This document shows, in pieces, positions 11,591-20,436 of a stretch of DNA of 64,000 bases. A model generated the notes under the pieces. It ran no database searches. It was not told the origin of the DNA and worked only from the letters and a program-made list of their open reading frames with translations. Within the stretch, counting starts at the first letter, position 1; each line of letters begins with the position of its first letter. This DNA is from Dichetophora obliterata (taxonomy: Eukaryota > Arthropoda > Insecta > Diptera > Sciomyzidae): assembly GCA_963920525.1 (NCBI GenBank), contig OY986435.1, positions 102,906,615 through 102,970,614 on the forward strand, written 5' to 3'. Position numbers and translations under genes: made by a program.

Positions 11591-12065
11591 TTGTACAGTT
11601 GCCGACAGTAACCATACGAACTAAATTTACAAATTTCAGTGTAATACGACTCACACCGTTCGAAGTATACTATTTTTACTGATTTGTGGACGATAAAAGT
11701 AGGTGTGGCAAATTTTTAACTGGCCTTTATTCTCCGCAAAAGTGCAAGCAATAAGTTGACAAAGTTTTATTGCAATCGGATGATCGGTATTGCAGCGATA
11801 AAGGACGAACAAACAGTGTTGTCGTTTAACAGCGGATAAAAGTAGGTGTGGAAACTTTTATTTTAATAGCATTTACATACCAAATTTAACTATAAAATCA
11901 TGTACAACTCAAGAATTACAAGTTTCTTAAAATTGGGCGCAGATATAATGTGCGAACGTCCATTTTTAGTACAATTGCCGACAGTACCAAATTTTAGTCT
12001 AATACGACTAAAACTGTCTGAAATATGCCATTTTTCTTAACTTGTGGTTGTCGTGTCATGAGTAA
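11590..12065 (+). repeat. Diverged direct duplication
   Basis: Two related blocks, about 11585-11720 and 11965-12065, share CAGTTGCCGACAGTA/CAATTGCCGACAGTA, TAATACGACT and a TATACTATTTTT/TATGCCATTTTT segment. GGATAAAAGTAGGTGTGG-like words occur at 11689 and 11832. This is likely an old tandemly duplicated element. Confidence 0.5.
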
Positions 12066-13755
12066 GGGTGTCGTTAAAGTAAAGATTTCTCTCTTCACAA
12101 AATCACTAAGAGCGCCTAAAGAAGTTTTCACTTAAAAAATTCAACTATTAAGTCTACAGGCGTTAGAGGCCTCGCAGCAACATTGTATTTAAGAAATAAA
12201 TGGTTACGTCATATTTAAATTTACCACTGGGTTCATTGAATGAAGTTACTTCATTATGTTCAGGTTATTAGTTCGAGGAGAGAGTAATTAAGGTACAACA
12301 ACAATGCCACACAGCTCTGTTGAATCACTCTCGCAATCTACTCTCGTGTATGATACACCAACGATATTCAACAGAGCTAAGTAGCTGTTGGTTCTATCTG
12401 TCCTATTGGGAATGAGGCAGAGTATAGTTAGCTACGGTTATGGACGATCGTAGCTGTGTCATATGCAAGCAGTTAACTGCAATTATATAGTTTTTTCCAT
12501 GCAAGCACTTATTTCCTTAGAATGTAATATAAAATAACAAACTGCATCTTTGGTGGGGTGAAATAAGGCCAAGAGTAATGAGACCAAATTAGATTTATTT
12601 CCTTTTCAAGTGGCCTGATTACTAACTCCAGTTATTTTTCCCTTTCTGTTTTAGAATCATATTCTTCTTTTTGTGACTGTTATACAAAATTTTTTTATTT
12701 GGTGTAAATAGACCATGAAGTTTTAAATAGGAACTTATTCAGTTTGTTACAGTTTCTATTACACGGCCATACAAAGGGCTAACTCAGTTTTCCCACAACT
12801 TTCGTTTTCAAAGTCGATGGACACATTTACTCGAAATCTACTCTACCGATTTTTTAAACTCTCCACACTCTTTCTCCACATTGCCAGCGAGGTAACGCTG
12901 TCGAGATTTTTTTTAATTTAAAGTAAGTTTTATAATGGCTGAATTGTTGACCTTTTAGTCAAAAAGGGTGTTTTGGCTTCTAAGCACTACTAAAAATTCA
13001 AAAATTAAAAAAAATTAAAAACTGGACAGTAAATTTTTTATTTTTTCATTTCCGATGATCCATTAATATGTTATCGTGTCAAACAAAGCACCTTTTTTTT
13101 AGACGCCCGCTAAGAATTGCTGGAAACACCTCATTTATTCATATTTTTAAATGAAAATTTTACAGAATACTCTTAGAATGTCACTTAGCTATAACCTCTA
13201 TTGATAAGTAAATTTATATTTACCATATTCCTGAAAAAATTCATAAAAATATTTTAACTCTACCCCGCCCCCTTAACGCAACATAGTAGCTGTGGTATTT
13301 ATATGAATTAATTAGATTTTCCAGCCAGTGAAAAATATCTGATAAATTTTGGTAAATGGCTTCCATTATATTAAATTAAATAGTTAATCTTCGCTCATGT
13401 TATTTACAAACTCAAATGCAGTCAGTCAATTGTGATTTATATGACCATGTGGCAAAAATGCATTTATTATAAATAGAGGAACATTACTAAAAGTTTATTG
13501 TATTTTGTTTAACAAAATTTTTCTTGCGCGCCGCTGATGAAAAGTGGCGTTTTTAGAAATAGTTATGTATATTTTGCAAATAGCAATTTTATCAAGTATT
13601 GTGTGAATTAAAAAAATATATGGACATTTCCGTGGCTACGCACGTGACAGTCGTACGACTTAAATGAGTGGAAAAACAAAGAAAAATTAAATTTGCAGTT
13701 TTGTTATTTTGATTTGTCAATAGTTTTTATTAGCGCAAGGTGTAAAAGCTAACTG
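12066..13755. other. No recognisable gene; one small hairpin
   Basis: AT-rich intergenic or old TE sequence. A short perfect inverted repeat (AGCTCTGTTGAAT at about 12315 and ATTCAACAGAGCT at about 12364) is the only structure noticed. Confidence 0.4.
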
Positions 13756-13889
13756 CATTATTCTGTATCACGAAGATGCACACCAACGATGAGAAAGACA
13801 CGAGAAGCAATACTTTCTTCCATACAAAATTGTATTGCTTCTCGTGTCTTTCTCATCGTTGGTGTGCTTCTTCGTGATACAGAATAATG
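13756..13889. repeat. Near-perfect hairpin, 58-bp arms, 18-bp loop
   Basis: 13756-13813 and 13832-13889 are reverse complements with a single mismatch visible. The arms begin CATTATTCTGTATCACGAAG. The loop is 13814-13831. It is either a palindromic MITE or the genomic hairpin of a small-RNA precursor; the sequence alone does not decide. Confidence 0.9.
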
Positions 13890-14153
13890 TAGTAAGAGTT
13901 GTCATAAGTTCGGCTCTTAGCTAGAAGCCAAAAATGATACGTTACGTGATAAAAAATTGAAGTAGTTTTTGTCTGCGTCATGATTAAATTATTATAAGGT
14001 TATTCGTATTTTTTGACGTATGCCGTTTTTTTATAAACAAACATATTTTGACATGCAATAACAATAGAGTTCAGCTACTACAGCTTTTTCGCACTTTCTC
14101 CGCATTAGATCATCTTAAGAACCAGCCCAAATATCATTAAAACATCTCAATAA

Positions 14154-14472
14154 GGCCATTCACAGTTCGAATACGCTGGTCTGCCATTTGTTCGATCTGC
14201 TATTTGTTCGCCAATTTACGAAAACGTATTTTGCTTCGTTGTTGTTTTGCATACAAATGCAAATACGCAGGCACGCGTAAATAAAAGCAGCCCTTGGACG
14301 TGCTCTTTGTACCTCGTATTTTTATGCTCTGTCTACAGCCGCATAATCACATACATCACAGGGTTGCACAATCTTTTTATACGACAGTCACATGGCGAGG
14401 TGCTCACAGTTTGAACAATAACAAATGCTATAAATATGATTTGTTAAAAGTACGCTCAAACCGTGAATAGCC
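14154..14472. mobile_element. MITE with GGCCATTCACAG-type inverted ends
   Basis: The left end GGCCATTCACAGTTCGAATA and the right end (reverse complement GGCTATTCACGGTTTGAGCG) match imperfectly over about 20 bases. There is no coding sequence. It lies just beyond the 3' end of the LINE at 14.5 kb. The flanks are TAA on the left and TTA on the right, so the target duplication is ambiguous. Confidence 0.6.
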
Positions 14473-14597
14473 TTAATGATACTGATAAGAGTGGTCCAAA
14501 ACAATCCAAAGTGAGAAAAATTTACCCACCATAATATGGGTTGGGCTCAGGGACAACACAAGACATAACAACTAACCATGCGTTTACATAGATCTAA

Positions 14598-17399
14598 TCA
14601 TACATTAGTTTTCAATCTACTTTTGAGTTGACCTTTCGATAAGTTAACATCAAAAAAGCTACAGTTGTTAACAAAGGTACTCATGCGATGTAAAGGAGCA
14701 GTAGCCATATAATTTGTTCTACTAAAAGGTAAGTAAATTAAATTGTTAGCATTTCTACTGCTTCTACGGTTAGTGTTAAAATTTATAAGAGTTAGGAGTT
14801 CTGGTGAATCGAATACACCAGTTATGAGTTGGTGTAAATAGACGATATCTGCAGACTTCCTTCTCTCATTCAAAGATTGCATTTTTAATAGTTTTAAACG
14901 ATCCTCATAAGGAGGAAGGTTTAAAGTGTCAGTTGCACTTAAGCCCCTTAGAGCAAACCGAACAAAACGTTTTTGGATTCTCTCTATACGTTCAACATGT
15001 ACATTGTAACTTGGGGACCAAACTTGACTTGCATACTCTAAGTGAGGTCGCACAATTGCATAATACAGTGTTGTAGTTGTGATGATACTATTAAATTCTT
15101 TTGCCCAGCGTTTCATAAACCCGAGCATAGAAGATGCTTTTTTACAAATATAGTCAATATGAACGTTAAACGATAGCTTAGAATCCATGCATATACCCAG
15201 ATCTTTGACAGCATCTACACGACTTAATGCAGTATCTTTTATCTTGTACTCAAAAATTAAATTATTCCTTTTTCGCGAGAAGGTCATAGTTTGGCATTTA
15301 TCTGGATTTAGAAACATATTGTTTTTAGAACACCAAATTTCAAAGGATTTCAAATCAGACTGGAGCAGATCTGAATTGTCTTTAGCATCTATTGTTCTGT
15401 ATATTTTCATGTCATCTGCATAGATAAGTAGATGAGAGTGTTTGATGATGTGGGTTACATCATTAATGGCTAAAATAAACAGAAGTGGACCAAGGTGGCT
15501 ACCTTGAGGAACACCTGATTCAGCAATAAATTCAGCTGACAATACGCCTCGAAATCGTATTTGATAAGATCGCTCTGTCAGATACGATTGAATCCAGCTT
15601 ACAAAAAATTGTGGAAAACCCATTAACTTAAGTTTAAATAGAATTAAGTTGTGTGGCAGTTTATCAAATGCTTTACTAAAATCAGTGTAAATACAGTCGA
15701 CCTGGTTACCTGAATAAAATGAATTTAAGCAAAACGTTGTAAAATCGAGGAGATTAGACACAGTGGATCTGCCAGTAACAAATCCATGCTGACGAGTTGT
15801 CATGACCTTCCCACAGTGAATTTTCACACGATCATACACGAGGCGCTCAAAAAGTTTTGGAATCGACGAGAGTTTCGCGATAGGCCTGTAGTTGTTTATA
15901 TCGTTCTTACAACCTTTTTTATAGATAGGACCTATAAAAGATTTTTTCCAAAAAAGTGGAAAAATACTTTCGCTAATTGATTTATTGAATAACATGGACA
16001 GTGGTTGACTTAGAACGGAACCACATCGTGTTAACACTGCGGCAGGAATTCCGTCAGGTCCAGCATTAAAATCCTCATCGATCAATCCAATATACTTTAA
16101 AATATCCTCTGAAGTAAAGGATATAGAATCCAACGAAACCCTGGATGTAGAGTTCATATATTCAAAGTACTCTTCATCAGGATTAAAAGAGTCTGAACAA
16201 AATGACTCTTTAAAGAGATTGGCAAATAGACCACAAATTACGACAGGATCATCAGTAAATCCGTCAGAGGTTTTAAATGATGAAGGGAATCCATCAGATT
16301 TTTTTTTGGTGTTTATGAAACCCCAGAATTTCTTCGGATCAGACAATATTCTCAGCTTAGTACTGTCTAAATAATTTTGATATAAGGTAGCTGAGCAATT
16401 TTCAAAGTCCAGAAACAAACGCTTGTAGATTTCTAGGTCATTCAAGTCCAAGCTACAGACATATTTTTTCCATGCCCTATTCCTGCTGTTGCGAAGAATC
16501 TTTAACTCTTTTGTGTACCAGGGGTAAGAACAATTTTTCGTAAATTTGAGGCTATATGGCACGGACAGAGAAAACATAGCAAAGATTTCCATATAAAAAA
16601 AATTAATTGAATCATCAAGAGTGTTATTATTAACATATTCTAAAATAACATGAAGTTTACTTTGAAGTAAATGATTCAACTTCAAAAAGTCAGCTTTTTT
16701 AAAATTGAATTCATAAACTTTATCTATTGAGTTAGACTTAACTATATTTTCCCTGTCTGATTTGTACCATATTCTCAATGGTGGATGGTATTCATCAACA
16801 GCAGTCAAAACATGAGGGACCCTCTCAACAATCACATTGTTACTATCTGTAGTTAAGACCAGGTCAAGAAGTCTTTCACGACTATTATAAATACAACTCA
16901 CTTGTTGTAAGTCAGAACATATATTATCAACAAATATATGCTCTTGGCGAGTCTTCGAATTAGATGCACAAAAATATGTATCATCGTCAGAAGATTCCCA
17001 TTTCAAGTCAGGCAGATTAAAATCACCTAACAATAAAATGTCGTCATTAACGTCAATTATGCTTATGACATATTCTATGCAATCCGCAAGGCTTGCATAA
17101 ACTTCTACACTGCTCTTAGGAGGAACGTATGCATTAATAAGATATACATTAGAATTGCAATGTACAACCTTGACGCATATAAGTTCGATGTTAGCAGAGC
17201 AGGGAATTACAATAATGGAACTAACTAAGGAGTTCCTTACAGCTAATAAGACACCTCCACCGACAGCAGAAGTATTGTCAGCATGTCTATCTCTTCTATA
17301 AACTTCAAAACTGTTATCAAACAATTCTAAGTCAGTAATGCTTCCGTTTAACCAAGTTTCAGTCAGTGCGATAATATCCTCAGAGAAATTCTGAGACAT
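14598..17399 (-). CDS. LINE-A ORF2: endonuclease and reverse transcriptase
   Basis: This 933-residue frame encodes the enzyme that nicks target DNA and reverse-transcribes the element RNA at the nick. The N-terminal APE-type endonuclease is shown by ITLTETWLNG-like residues early, GDFNLPDLKW near residue 124 and a DEYHPPLRIW site with the catalytic His. The reverse transcriptase shows YTDFSKAFDKLPHNL, SGVPQGSHLGPLLF and the active site YADD at about residue 660. The ATG at 17399 is not a convincing start. The conserved first endonuclease motif (LYYQNVRGLRSK) is encoded upstream of it in the same open frame, which runs without a stop to the slippery site at the end of ORF1 (17468). Expression as a -1 frameshift fusion with ORF1 is therefore likely. 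Length is normal for the family. Confidence 0.92.
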   Translation of the reverse strand: MSQNFSEDIIALTETWLNGSITDLELFDNSFEVYRRDRHADNTSAVGGGVLLAVRNSLVSSIIVIPCSANIELICVKVVHCNSNVYLINAYVPPKSSVEVYASLADCIEYVISIIDVNDDILLLGDFNLPDLKWESSDDDTYFCASNSKTRQEHIFVDNICSDLQQVSCIYNSRERLLDLVLTTDSNNVIVERVPHVLTAVDEYHPPLRIWYKSDRENIVKSNSIDKVYEFNFKKADFLKLNHLLQSKLHVILEYVNNNTLDDSINFFYMEIFAMFSLSVPYSLKFTKNCSYPWYTKELKILRNSRNRAWKKYVCSLDLNDLEIYKRLFLDFENCSATLYQNYLDSTKLRILSDPKKFWGFINTKKKSDGFPSSFKTSDGFTDDPVVICGLFANLFKESFCSDSFNPDEEYFEYMNSTSRVSLDSISFTSEDILKYIGLIDEDFNAGPDGIPAAVLTRCGSVLSQPLSMLFNKSISESIFPLFWKKSFIGPIYKKGCKNDINNYRPIAKLSSIPKLFERLVYDRVKIHCGKVMTTRQHGFVTGRSTVSNLLDFTTFCLNSFYSGNQVDCIYTDFSKAFDKLPHNLILFKLKLMGFPQFFVSWIQSYLTERSYQIRFRGVLSAEFIAESGVPQGSHLGPLLFILAINDVTHIIKHSHLLIYADDMKIYRTIDAKDNSDLLQSDLKSFEIWCSKNNMFLNPDKCQTMTFSRKRNNLIFEYKIKDTALSRVDAVKDLGICMDSKLSFNVHIDYICKKASSMLGFMKRWAKEFNSIITTTTLYYAIVRPHLEYASQVWSPSYNVHVERIERIQKRFVRFALRGLSATDTLNLPPYEDRLKLLKMQSLNERRKSADIVYLHQLITGVFDSPELLTLINFNTNRRSSRNANNLIYLPFSRTNYMATAPLHRMSTFVNNCSFFDVNLSKGQLKSRLKTNV

Positions 17400-17430
17400 T
17401 AAAAATATGTCTCGCGTCTTAGAGCGTAGT

Positions 17431-17474
17431 CCCCTTACATTTTGATAGTAAAGGGATAACCTATTCAGTTTTTT
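17431..17474 (-). promoter_or_regulatory. Predicted -1 frameshift site of LINE-A
   Basis: At the end of ORF1 the in-frame codons are CAA AAA AAC TGA, so the heptamer A_AAA_AAC (17474-17468) directly precedes the stop. Slipping back one base leads into CTG AAT AGG TTA and then the endonuclease start. After a 12-base spacer, CCCTTTAC (17455-17448) can pair with GTAAGGGG (17438-17431) around a 9-base loop, giving an 8-pair stem with one G-T pair. Heptamer plus downstream stem is the classical -1 frameshift layout. Function is inferred, not shown. Confidence 0.6.
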
Positions 17475-18391
17475 TGGGATTGACGAGCGGCTTGAGTCGT
17501 CCCTCTAGGCTTATTCTTAGGCTGAAACTCTGTAACGAGTATATTATCAGTCCACAAATTAGAGTTTAGAACAGTTGCAAACTCTTCAGCAGGAACTGTG
17601 AGAATAAAGGAAGCATGGGAAGGTTTATTACCTATTTTTTTGCATGAGCAAAATGCATTTTGACTCAACAATTTATTATGTTTGATAAAAGTCAATACAT
17701 TTTCAACAGTTGTGTCGGGCTGAAGACGTGAAATAAATAAATTTTTTTTCCTCGACACTGCCCTTAAGCTTGATAGATTTCTAGGCTCAATAGGAGTCAA
17801 AACTGAACTATTAGTCAAAGAAGGACGGTTAGAAGGTGACGAGGAAGTAACTGGAGTGTTCCTGTTCAAAAGCGGTGCTGAGGGCTGCTTGGCCTGAGAA
17901 GTAGATCCAGATGATTTTCGCTTCTTATTGGTTTTTTTATTTTTTCTCTTTTTATTTGAGATAATATGGTCTTCTGATGAAAGGATTGTTTGTGTCCCGG
18001 AAGAAACAGTCTGTGACAAAGCAAGCGGGATATTTTCCGAAATGGAATTTTCATCATAGACGCTAGTACTGGGTGCGGCCCTAACTTCACTAAAAAATGT
18101 TACAATTTCTCGAAAATTGTTGTTTAACGAGTTAAGACTTTCCCCAAAAAGCTTAATTTTTGAATAAAGTTCATCTGGGGAAAGTGCCCTACACGAAGCA
18201 CAGTACCAGCGAAGACCTGATCGCAGAGATTTTAAGTCGTCAAGGCATGACTTGGAAATACCGGCACAAGATGCATGAAACATTTGCTCACATGGACCAG
18301 AACAGCTGAACATGGGGTTCAGAATGTTTTGGCTTTTGCAAAGTTCGTCTAAAGAACAAGCAACGATATTTTCTGCAGAAAAATAATCCAT
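17465..18391 (-). CDS. LINE-A ORF1: PHD-finger RNA-binding protein
   Basis: It has 308 residues and starts MDYFSAENIVACSLDELCKS. A Cys/His-rich PHD-like finger covers about residues 12-70 (paired Cys in FSCSGPC, His-Ala-Ser-Cys in FHASCAG, and WYCASC). A basic, Ser-rich linker with RKNKKTNKKRKSSG follows. The C-terminal domain (KKNLFISRLQPDTTVENVLT onward) resembles the RRM-like domain of such ORF1 proteins and is shared with LINE-B ORF1. ORF1 proteins of this kind coat the element RNA and form ribonucleoprotein particles with ORF2. The frame is intact from an ATG. It ends at a TGA directly after a run of seven A, the predicted frameshift site. Confidence 0.85.
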   Translation of the reverse strand: MDYFSAENIVACSLDELCKSQNILNPMFSCSGPCEQMFHASCAGISKSCLDDLKSLRSGLRWYCASCRALSPDELYSKIKLFGESLNSLNNNFREIVTFFSEVRAAPSTSVYDENSISENIPLALSQTVSSGTQTILSSEDHIISNKKRKNKKTNKKRKSSGSTSQAKQPSAPLLNRNTPVTSSSPSNRPSLTNSSVLTPIEPRNLSSLRAVSRKKNLFISRLQPDTTVENVLTFIKHNKLLSQNAFCSCKKIGNKPSHASFILTVPAEEFATVLNSNLWTDNILVTEFQPKNKPRGTTQAARQSQKN

Positions 18392-18695
18392 GTTTAATTT
18401 TTAAAAAATGAGCAGATGCAAAATGTGCTTTTAGGGTTATTATATTCAGGTAGTTTGTGCACAGTTTAGTAGAAACTAAAAAACAAAAACAACACTCACT
18501 GAGCTGAAGATAAACAAATCACTGCACAAAGAAGAAACTAAAACACAGTAAGCATGCAAAAACAACAACACTGCATTAACTAAACAAGTTAAACAAAGTT
18601 AATATGCAAGAATTAAACTTACACAACTTAAATGCACAATTATTTATTATTGACAACCTGCTAACAGTGTTTTGTGCTGTTGGAAAAAAAGGTAT

Positions 18696-19500
18696 CCCAG
18701 CGGTCAAAATTGGCCTGAAACAATACATTCCCTAAGGCCTGAGGGGTAATGGTAAGGCCTGAGTATTCAACACAGCACTTGATTTCCTTTCCCATAAAGA
18801 TGTCATACTTACGTAACACCTGATATCGTATAACGTAAACGCAGGCCTGAATATCCTCAAGAAAATTCCTCCGAAAATTCAGGCCTCAGAGAACGCTAAA
18901 AAATCAGGCCTTCTATCAGGTAGTGAATACTCTGGAGTGAATATTCAAACGAAAAAGCAAGTAAGCCTATTTTTCTTTTTAAAGCCATCTATTATATTTG
19001 TATATAATATACTATGCATACATGGTATCTAAAATATTATTTTCATTTATAAATTTCGCATTCAAATATTTTTTTAATATTTTATTAACGTGCTCCTATT
19101 TTAAATTTTTAAGAATGAAAAAATATGCGTCGACTACTTCGCATTGTCAGATTTTTATTTTAATTTCCCAAAGTTATTAGGTGCCATTACCACTTTGCTT
19201 CTAATCTCAGCCGTCGCTCAGGTGTGAACATGAAGCAAATTCAGGGTTCGGCTAACTGAAGGCACTCATAAACGTTTGGCAGCATTACACCTTCGCTTCT
19301 TAACTCAGGGGCATCTTCCGGTCTGAGATCGAAACAAAACACAATGTTCACAGATTGGACAATTCAGGGAAATTTTCAAAAATCTTGAATGGAAATGCTT
19401 ATTCTAAAATCAGTAATGATATCATTCCCGAATTTTCAAAGCAAAATATATCTTATTTCACACCAGATTTCATCAGGTATTACAATTGCTGACCGCTGGG
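18696..19500. mobile_element. MITE with CCCAGCGGTCA ends and AGGCCTGA subterminal repeats
   Basis: CCCAGCGGTCAAAATTG at the left and its imperfect reverse complement at the right delimit 805 bases. At least six copies of GGCCTGA occur near the ends in both orientations: directly in the left part, as TCAGGCC further in. Such subterminal repeats often bind a transposase. The interior is non-coding (the 60-codon frame at 18998-19180 is AT-rich noise). Superfamily not assigned. Confidence 0.7.
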
Positions 19501-19777
19501 ATGTTTCAGTGTTTCGTTGTATAGTTTTCTAGTGTAGTAGTTTTTCAATGATTTCTTGCCAAGTTAATAAGAAAAAGAAACTATGTAGGTGTTGCGTCGT
19601 CAGTGTATGCTATGTTGTAAGTATATTCTAGGAATTTAGAAGGTTCCTTTGCAAATTTAAAATAAAAAGTTATTTTTTTTCATTGCTCAAAACCTAATTA
19701 GTGAATTTTATTAATTGAACGTGTAATTTAGAAGAAAGTTAGTTAAGGCAAAAAACAACTTATAAAGAAATACAAGT

Positions 19778-20131
19778 GGCATTCAATGAACGCCATATTG
19801 TCGATGTAAACAGCGTATGTTCGGTAAGTTTACAGCAGCATAATTTGCAATAATAAAATTGTAAGGCATTAAACATACGCAGCTTACGGCACAAAAACGT
19901 GGTGAATACAGTACGTGTTATGCGACAGTGGTTTAATTTTTGTTTTGACCAGCAGTGTTTCTTTTTTCTTTCTTAACAATTAAATAATTATATTACCATT
20001 AATGGATCTAAAATTTCTGTTAAGTTTCAAATAATTTTGTGATGGCAATTTCTTTTTAATACAATTACGCAATTAACTCTGTTTTTATTCAGGGTGGGTT
20101 CGTGAAATCGCTTATACGTCGTTCATTGAAT
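19778..20131. mobile_element. MITE with GGCATTCAATGAACG-type inverted ends
   Basis: GGCATTCAATGAACGCCATA at the left and the reverse complement of the segment ending near 20131 (TGCTATTCAATGAACGACGT) match over about 20 bases with several changes. There is no gene. The 3' tail of LINE-B begins about 10 bases beyond its right end. Bases 19501-19777 show nothing else. Confidence 0.5.
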
Positions 20132-20142
20132 AGCATTACTAT

Positions 20143-20170
20143 ATTTGTATTTGTATTTGTATTTGTATTT
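20143..20170 (-). repeat. (AAATAC)n 3' tail of LINE-B
   Basis: On the minus strand this is a run of AAATAC hexamers, the simple-repeat 3' terminus typical of CR1/Jockey-type retrotransposons without poly(A). It marks the 3' end of the element. Confidence 0.8.
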
Positions 20171-20436
20171 TCATCAAACAGAGACAACTCTTACAGACTA
20201 CTTATGAACAAGATATATACATTAAAAATTCACTAAAATACACTAACAAAATTTATTTAATAAATATAATGACAAGAGAAAAAGAAATAAGTAAAATGTT
20301 ACTTTACTTTAATGAAATAAAGATTTATCACAAGATTGAATACAAAACTTACAAAGAATTAAATGACATTAAAATAAATAAAGCACAATTAAATATAAAG
20401 TGATGAATAGAGTAAATAATGCCAAAAAGAATATGA

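Larger units (their letters stand above)
14530..18690 (-). mobile_element. Full-length non-LTR retrotransposon, LINE-A
   Basis: It is read on the minus strand. A 5' leader from about 18690 precedes ORF1 (18391-17465), then ORF2 (to 14598) and a short 3' tail. Both frames are uninterrupted, so this is a recent copy. A PHD-fingered ORF1 and an endonuclease plus reverse transcriptase with SGVPQGSHLGPLLF point to the CR1/L2-like supergroup; the exact clade is uncertain. A diverged, broken copy lies at 60022-62119 on the other strand. Exact ends and a target duplication could not be fixed. Confidence 0.8.

Noticed and set aside
14598..17399. Site-specific R1/R2-type rDNA LINE
   Set aside because: No rRNA gene sequence flanks any LINE here, and the ORF1 PHD finger fits CR1-like groups better.
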